Shown: positions 49,238 through 58,023 of the stretch, in pieces
Layout: every line of letters begins with the position of its first letter
Position numbering within the stretch: position 1 is the first letter of the stretch
DNA from: Chroococcidiopsis sp. TS-821
GTDB lineage: Bacteria; Cyanobacteriota; Cyanobacteriia; Cyanobacteriales; Chroococcidiopsidaceae
DNA: 64,000 nucleotides
Direction: 5' to 3'
NCBI RefSeq assembly: GCF_002939305.1
Contig: NZ_MVDI01000005.1
Location: 124,001-188,000 of the forward strand
The notes under the pieces: model-generated
Seen by the model: the letters and a program-made list of their open reading frames with translations, nothing else
Told to the model about the DNA's origin: nothing
Database searches by the model: none
Position numbers and translations under genes: made by a program

Positions 49238-49543
49238 ACCTTAGTTTTGCTGCAATATTGCTGCTGAGTCACTGCGATCGCGCCTTAGCTGTGAGTTCCT
49301 ATTGGCAAGCATCATCGAAACTTGCAACTTATTGGTAAATTCTATCAAGAATCTGATTAAGTTTATTCCTTTTGTCGCACAAATCCTTAACATGCTTAGC
49401 AAAAAGGCTCTCCCCAACATCATAAATTAGCAGTTAAGGAGAACTTGAATATGATAGTTTGTTCAAATAGCTGTAGCAATTAAGTGAAATTTAGAACAGA
49501 ACAAAAACCCAGAGACATTACCTTATGTAGCTTCCATTGAGTA
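49238..49543. other. Intergenic region (306 bases)
   Basis: Spacer upstream of the permease pair. A 60-codon minus-strand frame in it has no recognisable family features. No riboswitch, Fur box or terminator could be supported. Confidence 0.4.
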
Positions 49544-49939
49544 CTAAATCAACCAAAAACCTTTTTTTTGCCAGTATTGTTTTTCTAAAATCCGATCTAA
49601 GCATTGCTGCGAGATCGCGCATTTCTCAACCAATAATTTGCCCAAAGGTTTCTTGTTGTACTGCTGCTCCTGCAAAAATCGCTCTAGGTCATTGAGAGAA
49701 ATCAATTTTTCTTGAATGAGTAATTGACCAAGCTTAATCTGTTGCTCTGCTAAAACTCGCTCAAGCGTTTCTTGCGACACTAATTTTTTTTCTAATAATA
49801 TTTGTCCAAGTTGTTTTTGGCTACGCTGTTGTTCAACTAAGAGAGATTTTAGTTTCTCTTGAGAAATTAAGCCTTTACGGACTAGCATCTCGCCGAGAGC
49901 AGCTTTTTCTACTTTTCGCTCAAAAGTTTTAGTAAACAT
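49544..49939 (-). CDS. Small protein of four MshEN/GspE-N-like repeats
   Basis: 131 residues composed of four consecutive units on the pattern LGxxLLxxxLISxxxLExxLxEQ, starting at about residues 16, 40, 63 and 87. This is the repeated motif of the type II/IV secretion ATPase N-domain (MshEN, GspE/PilB N-terminus), which in some proteins binds cyclic di-GMP. Here the ATPase part is absent. The Arg that opens the canonical RLG motif is replaced (ALG, QLG, KLG, PLG), so nucleotide binding is uncertain. No membrane segment. It is a single-gene unit between permease and sugar genes. Confidence 0.75.
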   Translation of the reverse strand: MFTKTFERKVEKAALGEMLVRKGLISQEKLKSLLVEQQRSQKQLGQILLEKKLVSQETLERVLAEQQIKLGQLLIQEKLISLNDLERFLQEQQYNKKPLGKLLVEKCAISQQCLDRILEKQYWQKKGFWLI

Positions 49940-50211
49940 TACTAATTCCCAAACTAACTATGCTAATTAAGCTTCTTAAATAGTTGCGGTTCAGTAGTTA
50001 ATATAAATACGCTCAATAAGCCAAGCTAGCCTTAAGTTTATCCTTGCTAATCAGTGAAAAACTGACATCAAGATACTTACATTTTTATGATTCCCTTTTT
50101 TGAGTAGTTCGTGGTATAGAAATTGTAAATTAAAAATTAAGACTTTGTAAGAAAAGTCTTACTAATAGAAACTAAGAATTTTTTATAAAATGCTACTGTC
50201 TAGCTCTAATA

Positions 50212-51312
50212 CTAAGAAAGATAAACTTTATGGTAGTATTCTTGATACTGGTCAGACAGTAAAGGTTTCCACCAATCGCGGTGGGTAAGATACCATTCGA
50301 CTGTAAGACGCAATCCTTCAACAACAGTTACTGCAGGTGTCCAACCAAGTTGAGTTTTAATTTTAGTTGCATCAATTGCATAACGGCGATCGTGTCCTGG
50401 TCGATCTTTGACAAAAGTGATGAGTTCGCGCGCCGGACGGACTGGCAAATCAACGGCTAGTTCATCCATAAGGTCGCATAACATTTGCACTAAGTCAATA
50501 TTTTTAACTTCATTATTGCCACCAATGTTATAAGTTTCTCCTGGTAAACCTTGATGAATAACAATGCTTAAAGCCGTACAGTGATCGCCTACATACAGCC
50601 AATCACGGATATTTTGCCCATCGCCATAGACAGGTAGTTGTTTACCAAGCAAACAATTGATGCACATTAAAGGAATAAGCTTCTCAGGAAACTGATAGGG
50701 ACCGTAGTTATTCGAGCAATTAGTGATGATTGTTGGTAGCTGATAAGTATGATAGTAGGCACGTACTAAGTGATCGCTACCAGCTTTAGAAGCCGAATAA
50801 GGGCTATTAGGTGCATAAGGAGTTTTTTCGGTAAATGCAGGATCGTTAGGATGCAAACTCCCATAAACCTCATCAGTAGAAACGTGAAGAAAGCGGTAAT
50901 GATCTGGTTGTTTCTGAGTTCGCCAGTGTTGTAAAAATGCTTCGAGCAGCGTGAAAGTCCCAACGACGTTAGTTTGGACAAACGCAGCAGGTCCTAAAAT
51001 AGAACGGTCTACATGCGATTCAGCAGCAAAATGTGCAATGGTATCAATCGCTTCAGTTTGTAAAAGTTGGTCTACAAGCGCGCGATCGCAAATATCTCCT
51101 CGGACAAAGCGAAAATTTTCATTTCCCTCCCAACTTGCTAAATTACTGCGATTGCCTGCATAAGTTAAGGCATCTAGAACAACTACGCGATCGCGAGGAT
51201 AAGTATGACACCAGTGATGCACAAAATTGGCGCCAATAAAGCCTGCACCCCCAGTCACCAATAACCGCCTTGGTTGGGGAGAGTTTAATTGCTGATTCGC
51301 CGCCCTACTCAC
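50212..51312 (-). CDS. rfbB: dTDP-glucose 4,6-dehydratase
   Basis: Extended SDR of about 366 residues: LLVTGGAGFIGANFVHHW (NAD site), DALTYAGN, HFAAESHVDRSI, STDEVYGS and the catalytic YSASKAGSDH (near residue 173). It makes dTDP-4-keto-6-deoxyglucose, the precursor of rhamnose and other deoxysugars. Start: GTG at 51312, preceded by AAGGGAAG; an alternative GTG at 51354 adds 14 residues. RfbA, RfbC and RfbD are not in the window. Confidence 0.92.
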   Translation of the reverse strand: MSRAANQQLNSPQPRRLLVTGGAGFIGANFVHHWCHTYPRDRVVVLDALTYAGNRSNLASWEGNENFRFVRGDICDRALVDQLLQTEAIDTIAHFAAESHVDRSILGPAAFVQTNVVGTFTLLEAFLQHWRTQKQPDHYRFLHVSTDEVYGSLHPNDPAFTEKTPYAPNSPYSASKAGSDHLVRAYYHTYQLPTIITNCSNNYGPYQFPEKLIPLMCINCLLGKQLPVYGDGQNIRDWLYVGDHCTALSIVIHQGLPGETYNIGGNNEVKNIDLVQMLCDLMDELAVDLPVRPARELITFVKDRPGHDRRYAIDATKIKTQLGWTPAVTVVEGLRLTVEWYLTHRDWWKPLLSDQYQEYYHKVYLS

Positions 51313-51525
51313 AAAATCTTCCCTTACTCGATCGAAGATCCCAAATAGTATCACTCCTTGTGCAACACTTGTAAAGCAGATTCGCTTCGATTGCCGTCGA
51401 GGCTACCGAACAAATTTGACTGTTCGCAGCGAACAAGATTTATTTCGCCAACTGTCTTTTGCGTCTCGTAGAAATGAGCCAACGTCGATCCCGATCTACT
51501 CTAGCCAGGATCGAGTCAGCAACGA

Positions 51526-53115
51526 TTACGCGTCGGACTGTTGTGGTGGTTCTGGCGTGTTTGGTGCTTCTGAAGGTTGAGCGCAGTTAGCTGTGTCGTA
51601 CTGATATTGCAGATGAAACTGTTGATTCACCGCACTTTCACTTTTAGGAAACTCGTATGCTTGAACATATTCTTTTGCAGCTTGCTCGACACCCGCAGCC
51701 CCTTGGCGCGAGAGAAAATCAGGTCCAGAAACGATTCTCCCTTCGGGATTAACCACGACTCCCAAAACGGCGACGCCTTCTAGTCTGCGATCGCAAGACT
51801 TAATCGTTTTGTAAATAGGTGCTTTTGTCACTACATTCGAGTAGTTTTGCTGAATAGTATTTTGACGGTTTTCCCATGCTTGTAATTGTGCATCTCGATC
51901 GCTCGTGGCAGATGAGTTAGAACTCGAACCACTAGCCGTAGTTTGCTGGCTGCGTAGTGCGGCAACAAGTTGTTGTCGTCGTGTTTGTTCTTGCTCTGCC
52001 GTAGTGTCTGGTTGAGCAGGAGTGCTTGAATCACTAGCCGTAGTTTGCTGGCTGCGCAGTGCGGCAACAAGTTGTTGTCGTGTTGGTTCTGCTGTGTGTG
52101 GCTCTACAGGTTGTGGGTTAACCGCCGTTTGAGGTGCAACATTCACCGCAGGATTGGTAGCAGCAGCGCGTTCCTCGCGAATTTTTTGCTGTAGTGCTAA
52201 TAGCTCTTGCTTACCGCGTTCTGGTAGTTGTTGAGGTCGAGGACCTGACTCTACAGGTTGCGTCGGGTTAGCTGCGGCAACTTGTTGTTGAGGTTGACTT
52301 TGCGGTTGTGGTTGTTGTGGTTCATTCTGGGGCTGTTGCGGTTGAACCAAATTGGGAGATGTTGGCAGCGTTTGTGCTACTTGAGGTGTTGGAACTTCGT
52401 TAGGTGAAAATGGCTCGGCTGGATTCAAGCGCATTTCTGGTAACCCTGTATTCCTTGGCTGTTGCCATTGCGGTACAGGCGGTAATAATTCGCTTGAATT
52501 GAATGTTCGATTTTGACTTTGATTCGGTGCTGCCGCTACGGGGGGTTGGAGATTACCGAGTGGTGGTGGCGGTGGCAGCGTATTGAGAACCGGTGGTGGT
52601 GGTGGGGTATTGGTTGTAGAACCTGTAGCAAACGCCTGCTGAGTGCTTTGACTGGGATTGACTTTTGGTACGCCGCTGGTGGTTCGGTTACTGCGTTCTG
52701 GCGATACAGGCAGAATAAACGTTTGATTGGGTTGTAGTGCTTGTAAAGAGTTATTACCTGCTGGCGGTAGACCAATTGACGGTGGCAGCGTAATTGGGTC
52801 GGGTAATGGTGGCAGCGCCCCTACAGGAAATGATGGTGGTGGGGGTAACGGCGGTAAGGGGCTTGGTTGTGTGGCAAACGATGGTAATGCCGCAGGTACT
52901 GAGGATGCTCCTGGCAGGCGGCTTTGTTCTTCAGGAGTTAGCTCCACGATGCCTACGGTTCGCTGCTGAACATTTGCTGCTAATTGCGAATCGTAGGGCA
53001 AAAATGGCAAAACGATCAACAGCAATCCGTGAATGCCTAAGGATGCTACGGCAGCCATGCCATTGGTAGAGCGAAAGCTTTCTGGTAGAGTTCTCATTAG
53101 GGAGGCGTAGGACAT
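51526..53115 (-). CDS. TonB-like energy-transducer protein
   Basis: 529 residues. A single N-terminal hydrophobic segment (about 21-40) is followed by a 330-residue Pro/Gln/Asn-rich linker and a C-terminal TonB-type domain (about 430-510: GVAVLGVVVNPEGRIVSGPDFLSRQGAAGVEQAAKEYV). It would link the inner membrane to TonB-dependent outer-membrane receptors. The linker includes a 34-residue tandem repeat around RRQQLVAALRSQQTTAS, encoded by a 102-bp DNA repeat. ExbB/ExbD genes are not adjacent. Closeness to the FecCD pair suggests iron uptake. Confidence 0.85.
   Translation of the reverse strand: MSYASLMRTLPESFRSTNGMAAVASLGIHGLLLIVLPFLPYDSQLAANVQQRTVGIVELTPEEQSRLPGASSVPAALPSFATQPSPLPPLPPPPSFPVGALPPLPDPITLPPSIGLPPAGNNSLQALQPNQTFILPVSPERSNRTTSGVPKVNPSQSTQQAFATGSTTNTPPPPPVLNTLPPPPPLGNLQPPVAAAPNQSQNRTFNSSELLPPVPQWQQPRNTGLPEMRLNPAEPFSPNEVPTPQVAQTLPTSPNLVQPQQPQNEPQQPQPQSQPQQQVAAANPTQPVESGPRPQQLPERGKQELLALQQKIREERAAATNPAVNVAPQTAVNPQPVEPHTAEPTRQQLVAALRSQQTTASDSSTPAQPDTTAEQEQTRRQQLVAALRSQQTTASGSSSNSSATSDRDAQLQAWENRQNTIQQNYSNVVTKAPIYKTIKSCDRRLEGVAVLGVVVNPEGRIVSGPDFLSRQGAAGVEQAAKEYVQAYEFPKSESAVNQQFHLQYQYDTANCAQPSEAPNTPEPPQQSDA
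51930..52080. repeat. 102-bp-period tandem repeat inside the TonB-like gene
   Basis: A 49-bp segment at 51930-51978 is repeated at 52032-52080 with one change (TGCGTAGTG versus TGCGCAGTG). The period is 102 bp, so the frame is kept and 34 residues are duplicated. Confidence 0.9.
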
Positions 53116-53463
53116 GATAGCTAAAGGTACACTCGTCTCCGTATTACAAGCTAAGGACTGCGAGTAACGCGATACTCATTGGGGGTGTAACATACGGCTT
53201 CTATCGAAAGAAGTATGTCTATGGATCTTGATATTAACCTTTCTACTCTTAACACTAGAACAGCAAAGTTACCAGTTTTTGATTGCAGAGGTAAGTATTC
53301 ATTGTTAATTTACGTACTAAAAAACAGCGAAAGTGCTTGTAAAACAAAAGTCTAATACATCTAAACACGGTGTATCTTTCTACATAAATCTTAATATGTT
53401 ATATGTTAGTGTGCTTGCAACCCCTCTCTCAATAATTAATTGTTCTCTGATTGCTCCCCGACT
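53116..53463. other. Intergenic region (348 bases)
   Basis: Between the TonB-like gene start and the end of cobI. AT-rich, likely containing the tonB promoter. No operator, riboswitch or RNA was recognised. Confidence 0.4.
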
Positions 53464-54204
53464 TTAGATTGACTCTTGGTTTACGACGTTGCGCGATCGC
53501 CAAAGTTGCACGATGAGCAGTGAAAAATACGCTAACTGCAATGTCGGATGCGATCGCAAGTCGGTATAAATTTTTTGCTGTGGTAGTGTTGCGTATTCAA
53601 CGATCCAGCTATTTTCTAAGAGATGGCGCTGCTGCAATACCGCCCACACTTGCTCGTAGACAGAACTGACTTTCATCAAGACAACAACATCTGCCCAATC
53701 CAATACTGTTTCCAATTCTTCCACTGTATAAAGTGCTGGTAACACAGCTAGTCGCTCTTGTCGCAAAGTCAATGGCAATCCCAACGCTGCGGTAGCCGCC
53801 ATCGGCGAACAGACTCCTGGAATAACTTTAATAATTGCTGTCGGTTGGAGTGTTTGTAGCGTTTGTGATAAGTATGTAAATGTGCTGTAAAAACTAACAT
53901 CCCCTTCACACGCAAAAGCCACGTCATCGCCCTGACTAAGATATTGCCAAACTTGTTCTGCTGCGGTTTTCCATGCAGCAGTTAGTACCGTCATGTCTTG
54001 TACGTACGGAAAAGTAAGTGCTAATTGCACTTGTTGCGGACTCAACCACTGTGAAATAATTTGCTGCGCTAGCCCTTGTTTACCCTGAACTCCAGCGGGA
54101 AATGCCACAACTGGGGCTTGTTGCAAACAACGCCAACCCTTTATGGTAATTAATTCAGGATCGCCTGGACCTACACTAATGCCGTAAAGAGTACCGATTG
54201 TCAT
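53464..54204 (-). CDS. cobI: Precorrin-2 C20-methyltransferase
   Basis: 246-residue SAM-dependent tetrapyrrole methylase of cobalamin synthesis. N-terminal GTLYGISVGPGDPELITIKG is the P-loop-like SAM site. GDVSFYSTFTYL and the VIPGVCSPMAATAALGLPL block match CobI/CbiL. It methylates C20 of precorrin-2 (or the cobalt form). It stands alone, with no other cob genes in the window and no B12 riboswitch visible in the short spacer upstream. Confidence 0.92.
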   Translation of the reverse strand: MTIGTLYGISVGPGDPELITIKGWRCLQQAPVVAFPAGVQGKQGLAQQIISQWLSPQQVQLALTFPYVQDMTVLTAAWKTAAEQVWQYLSQGDDVAFACEGDVSFYSTFTYLSQTLQTLQPTAIIKVIPGVCSPMAATAALGLPLTLRQERLAVLPALYTVEELETVLDWADVVVLMKVSSVYEQVWAVLQQRHLLENSWIVEYATLPQQKIYTDLRSHPTLQLAYFSLLIVQLWRSRNVVNQESI

Positions 54205-54236
54205 TGAGAGTTCGGGGATCAGGGTTCAGGGAGATG
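54205..54236. repeat. Heptad repeat fragment, GGGTCAG family
   Basis: GAGAGTTCGGGGATCAGGGT followed by TCAGGGA lies directly between the divergent cobI and lipase-like genes. Confidence 0.5.
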
Positions 54237-54278
54237 GATATGAGTATACTGAAATTTGTGTGCTAGTCCCTAATCTTG

Positions 54279-54974
54279 ATGCTGCCGATTGTCATTTTGC
54301 CTGGATATCTGGAAGGTGCGATCGCTTATCGCGAACTCGAACAATCTTTGCAGCAACAGGGATTTCCTACTGTGACTGTACCGCTGCGGCGTCGCGATTG
54401 GTTAGTAACTTTGGGCGGTAGACCAGTAACACCAATCTTGCAGCAACTCGATTGCACTGTGAAACAAGTCTTACAGCAATATAATGTTTCCCGCATCAAT
54501 TTGATCGGACACTCGGCTGGCGGATGGATTTCGCGCATCTACTTGGGAGATAAGCCTTATATTAGTCGCGGTCAAGTTGAATTAACAACGCCTTGGCAAG
54601 CGCATCAATACGTTGCGACATTAATAACTTTAGGCACGCCGCATACAAGTTTAGAACGCTGGACGCGCTGGAGTCTCGATTTTGTAAATCATAACTATCC
54701 TGGTGCTTTTTACCCGCACGTTCGTTATGTGTGTGTTGCTGGAAAAACCATCTTTGGGCAAAGACGTCACGGTAGTTGGTTAGCTTACAGTAGTTATCAA
54801 TTAACTTGCGGTCAAGGCAATTGTTGGGGTGATGGAATTACGCCAATTGTAGCTGCACATCTTGATGGTGCAGAAAACCTAATCATTGAAGGCGTCAATC
54901 ACTCGCCGCGATCGCCTGGTTTGTGGTACGGGTCGCCCTCGATTTTGCCTTTTTGGAGCCCGTACTTAGCATAA
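54279..54974 (+). CDS. Alpha/beta-hydrolase, lipase-like
   Basis: 231 residues with PIVILPGYLEGAIAYREL at the start (oxyanion region) and the nucleophile elbow GHSAGGW. A late His in EGVNHSPRSPG completes a likely triad. The fold resembles triacylglycerol lipases and PGAP1-like esterases. No signal peptide, so probably cytoplasmic or membrane-associated. Start ATG at 54279; a TTG three bases earlier is less likely. Divergent from cobI, 74 bases apart. Confidence 0.82.
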   Translation: MLPIVILPGYLEGAIAYRELEQSLQQQGFPTVTVPLRRRDWLVTLGGRPVTPILQQLDCTVKQVLQQYNVSRINLIGHSAGGWISRIYLGDKPYISRGQVELTTPWQAHQYVATLITLGTPHTSLERWTRWSLDFVNHNYPGAFYPHVRYVCVAGKTIFGQRRHGSWLAYSSYQLTCGQGNCWGDGITPIVAAHLDGAENLIIEGVNHSPRSPGLWYGSPSILPFWSPYLA

Positions 54975-55078
54975 GTGCGATTAATCAAAATCTCCTTTAC
55001 AAAAGAACATCTTTAATAAAAGTCGCGTTAAGATCTTAATAAAAGTATACATTTTGTAAATACAAAGAAATATTAGTT

Positions 55079-55729
55079 ATGAAATCGTATGAATTCATCC
55101 TGCGGCGACTCGCGACAATTTTATCGATAGCAATTATTACATTAAGCGTCATGGCCGCAGTGACAGGAATTTTGCTGTCTTTTTACTACGAACCGGTTGC
55201 AGGGCAAGCTTATCAATCCTTAGAGTGGATTAACACTGAAATTCCAAATGGCTTGTTAATTCACAGTATTCACAACATCGCAGGTCATGCTTTAATCGTC
55301 ACCGCACTTGTTCAAATTGTTGTCATGTTCTTAGGGAGACAGTTTCGTTCGAGTTGGCTGACGGCTTGGATTAGTGGTATTTTACTAACTTTAACTGCCA
55401 TTGGCTTAAGTTGGACAGCAATCATTCTCGACTGGAGTCAAGTTGGTTACTGGCGTTTTCGCATCGAGTTAAGCACGATTGAAGCCATTCCTTTAATTGG
55501 CGGAACGTTACGTAATATTCTGACAGGTGGCGGAGCCGTTAACACAACAACAGTTGCGCACCTTTACACCATACATAGCTATCTTCTCTCTGTAGGTGCG
55601 ATCGCGCTTGCTATTGTTCACTTAGGAGGTTTACTACAGCAAGAAAAAGAAATGAAAGGTAATGCTATTGAAGGCGCAACAAAAGCTGAGCAATTACAAC
55701 AAAGGAACTTCTCGCAAACACTTTCATAA
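55079..55729 (+). CDS. Cytochrome b6-like (cytochrome b N-terminal domain) membrane protein
   Basis: 216 residues with four membrane helices aligning with cytochrome b6 of the b6f complex: TGILLSFYYEP, LIHSIHNIAGHALIV, LDWSQVGYW, EAIPLIGGTLRNILTGG and TIHSYLLSVGAIALAIVHL. The bp-haem ligands are kept (His65 and His166, b6 His86 and His187). For the bn haem, His181 is kept but b6 His100 is replaced by Gln79. There is no cysteine in the protein, so the covalent cn haem of b6 cannot form. It is therefore not PetB, but a paralogue of unknown role. Not linked to petA, petC or petD here. Confidence 0.85.
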   Translation: MKSYEFILRRLATILSIAIITLSVMAAVTGILLSFYYEPVAGQAYQSLEWINTEIPNGLLIHSIHNIAGHALIVTALVQIVVMFLGRQFRSSWLTAWISGILLTLTAIGLSWTAIILDWSQVGYWRFRIELSTIEAIPLIGGTLRNILTGGGAVNTTTVAHLYTIHSYLLSVGAIALAIVHLGGLLQQEKEMKGNAIEGATKAEQLQQRNFSQTLS

Positions 55730-55742
55730 GCCTGCCAAAAGT

Positions 55743-55766
55743 AGATCGGAGGATAACCTCTGATCT
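55743..55766 (+). terminator. Hairpin after the b6-like gene
   Basis: Ten-bp stem AGATCGGAGG / CCTCTGATCT with one G-U pair and an ATAA loop, 14 bases after the stop. No T-run follows. Confidence 0.5.
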
Positions 55767-56133
55767 ATCAAACTCTTCTGAATTGAGACATTGTGTAAAA
55801 ATAATTGGTATAGCTATTAGTAAGTCGCTCAATCACGCTTCAATGTTGCGACAATCTGCTTGATGCTGCGTCAGCTCACCCACCATCGACGCACCCGATA
55901 GCTGTTACAGTTCTTTAGAAACTGCTTCTTAGTAGTGTAGTATTTGCGAACGCTAAAGGAAACGCTGGTAATATATTGGATTAATACTACTGAACATTTT
56001 TTTATAAAGCAAAGTTTTATCAGTAGTGTAACTAGAGGTAATCTTCCTCTCATCGAACCGCAAGCGATATATCGTCTAGTGAATGGGCAAATCGTCCTGA
56101 ATCGGGAATGTGAAAGGTAGTTTTTCTTAACTT
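55767..56133. other. Intergenic region with a possible coding remnant
   Basis: No intact gene. On the plus strand, about 56018-56119 reads as a continuous, plausible peptide ending GQIVLNRECER before TAG, with no start codon. It may be the tail of a degraded gene. The minus-strand 60-codon frame here has no family features. Confidence 0.35.
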
Positions 56134-58023
56134 TTAAAGTGGTGGAATTGGGACTTCTTCAACTTTAGAAAGCTTTTCCACGTTCAAACGCGTTGCATTG
56201 CGATCGCCCGACAAACGTTTTAAGAGATTTGGTCTGGGATCGTGCAAGATGTAGATGATGCGATCGCCTGGTTGCCACTCTTCTGTTGCTGATGCAATCG
56301 TAAAACGATCTTCGCGTTCGAGAAACAGTGGAACAATCTCTTTTGTGCGCATCAAAGCTTGTAAATGAGCTTGTTGAAAAGAAAACTCGCGATCGCTTAA
56401 AGTTGTTGTTCCTAACTTAACTCTGCCATCTTTGAGGTATTCATTCCAAGTTTTTAGCGGCAAGTCCGCAATAAAAGCTTGCTGTACCTTTGCTTTACCC
56501 GTAGTATTATTTGCTTCAGGATTGCGAGGAAAAACTGCCAAAACTCGCGGAGGGTTAAACTCTTCCGCAGCCCGCTGTGCTAAAACAAAGTTAACCTCAC
56601 CATTATTCGTCATTGCCAAAAAAGTTCCCACTGAGGTAAGTTCGGCTTCTTCTAACACGCCTTTATCTAAAGCACTACGCACTATCACGCGAATATTTTC
56701 CGTTTCGGCTTGTTGCGCTGCCACAGGGTCGGTATCAATCATTACTACAGGTTCGCCACGTTCTTGAAGCAAACGAGCAATGAGGACACTCAAAGGATTA
56801 CAACCGACAATCACTGCTCCTGTTGCCTCTTTAGAAGTAATTTGTAGCCAACTCGCAATCCAACCTGCAGTTAGTCCTTGACAAACGACAGTCAAGATAA
56901 TTGTTAAGAAAACGAGTGCTTTAATCGAATCTCCACCATTGATGCCGCGTTCCGTTAAGAATATAGAAAATAAAGAAGCAACCGACGCAGAAACGATACC
57001 CCGCGGTGCGATCCAGCATAAAAACAGTTTTTGTCGCCAATTTAGGTCACTATTCCACGTACATACACCCACATTCAGTGGACGAATGACAAACATTAAT
57101 ACTAGAACTGTGAATAAGCTGCCCCACCCTAAAGCTAAAATACTCGCTAATGATAAATCTGCTGAGAGTAAGATAAATAGCACTGACACGCCTAGAATCG
57201 TCAGTTGTCCTTTAAATCGTCGTAATAATCTTTCTTCTGGTACAGATGAAGCCCGTAGGACAATACCTGCAACAACAGTTGCCATTAATCCTGATTCACT
57301 GCGAACGAGTTGGGCTAAAGTAAATAACCCCCACACTCCTGCTAAAACAACTAGATTTTTCAGTTCGTCGGATAAAAAATTGGCACGTTTGAACATTAAG
57401 CCGAATAACAAGCCACCGATCGCCCCAATTCCACCACCAATACCTAGACGTAAGATCAAGCCACTGATCGCGCGAATGGGGTCGGTTTCGCCATTGAGAA
57501 TCGTGTCCAGAATTACAACCGCAAGAATTGCTCCGACAGGATCGATTAAAACCCCCTCTCCTTCTAACAGCGTAGCGACTTGACGTTCAACTTTGACAAG
57601 CTTAAGTAATGGACTAATAACAGTAGGTCCAGTAACAACAACTAAGGAAGCATAAAGAAAAGCTATTGTCCAGGGAAATTCACTCAACCAATGCGCCGCC
57701 ATTCCCGCACCGATCAGCGTAATCGCGGTACCAATTGTCACTAAATTCCGCAAACTGCCAGAAACTTTGCCTAATTCGCGCAGTTCTAGGTTAAACCCAC
57801 CCTCAAACAAAATAACTGCGGTTGAAAGCGCGACAATGACTTCTAATCCAGGACCGAGGGAGTGGGGATGAAGCAGCCCAATGCCATCAGCACCCAACAA
57901 AATACCAAATAGCAGTAAAAACACGATACTTGGTACTTTGAGGTATTCTGCCACTACTTGAGCGCCGATGCCTGCAGCGACAGCAATAACCATTTGCAAG
58001 GTAAGTTCAAACGATGCTTCCAT
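56134..58023 (-). CDS. CPA1-type sodium:proton antiporter with TrkA-N domain
   Basis: 629 residues. Residues 1-395 are a Na/H exchanger with FEGGFNLELREL, VTGPTVISPLLKL and LIDPVGAILAV (the ion-binding Asp helix). From about 400 to 520 is a Rossmann TrkA-N/RCK domain, and from about 530 a TrkA-C-like region. It exchanges Na+ or K+ for H+ under nucleotide control. It is independent of the CPA2 antiporter at 3014. The gene is followed, on the minus strand, by the spacer described for 55767-56133. Confidence 0.92.
   Translation of the reverse strand: MEASFELTLQMVIAVAAGIGAQVVAEYLKVPSIVFLLLFGILLGADGIGLLHPHSLGPGLEVIVALSTAVILFEGGFNLELRELGKVSGSLRNLVTIGTAITLIGAGMAAHWLSEFPWTIAFLYASLVVVTGPTVISPLLKLVKVERQVATLLEGEGVLIDPVGAILAVVILDTILNGETDPIRAISGLILRLGIGGGIGAIGGLLFGLMFKRANFLSDELKNLVVLAGVWGLFTLAQLVRSESGLMATVVAGIVLRASSVPEERLLRRFKGQLTILGVSVLFILLSADLSLASILALGWGSLFTVLVLMFVIRPLNVGVCTWNSDLNWRQKLFLCWIAPRGIVSASVASLFSIFLTERGINGGDSIKALVFLTIILTVVCQGLTAGWIASWLQITSKEATGAVIVGCNPLSVLIARLLQERGEPVVMIDTDPVAAQQAETENIRVIVRSALDKGVLEEAELTSVGTFLAMTNNGEVNFVLAQRAAEEFNPPRVLAVFPRNPEANNTTGKAKVQQAFIADLPLKTWNEYLKDGRVKLGTTTLSDREFSFQQAHLQALMRTKEIVPLFLEREDRFTIASATEEWQPGDRIIYILHDPRPNLLKRLSGDRNATRLNVEKLSKVEEVPIPPL

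Noticed and set aside
49241-49423. Minus-strand 60-codon frame upstream of the iron permeases as a binding-protein remnant
   Set aside because: No lipobox, signal peptide or FecB-type pattern.
55871-56053. Minus-strand 60-codon frame as a gene
   Set aside because: Basic, cysteine-containing random-looking sequence with no ribosome site or family pattern.
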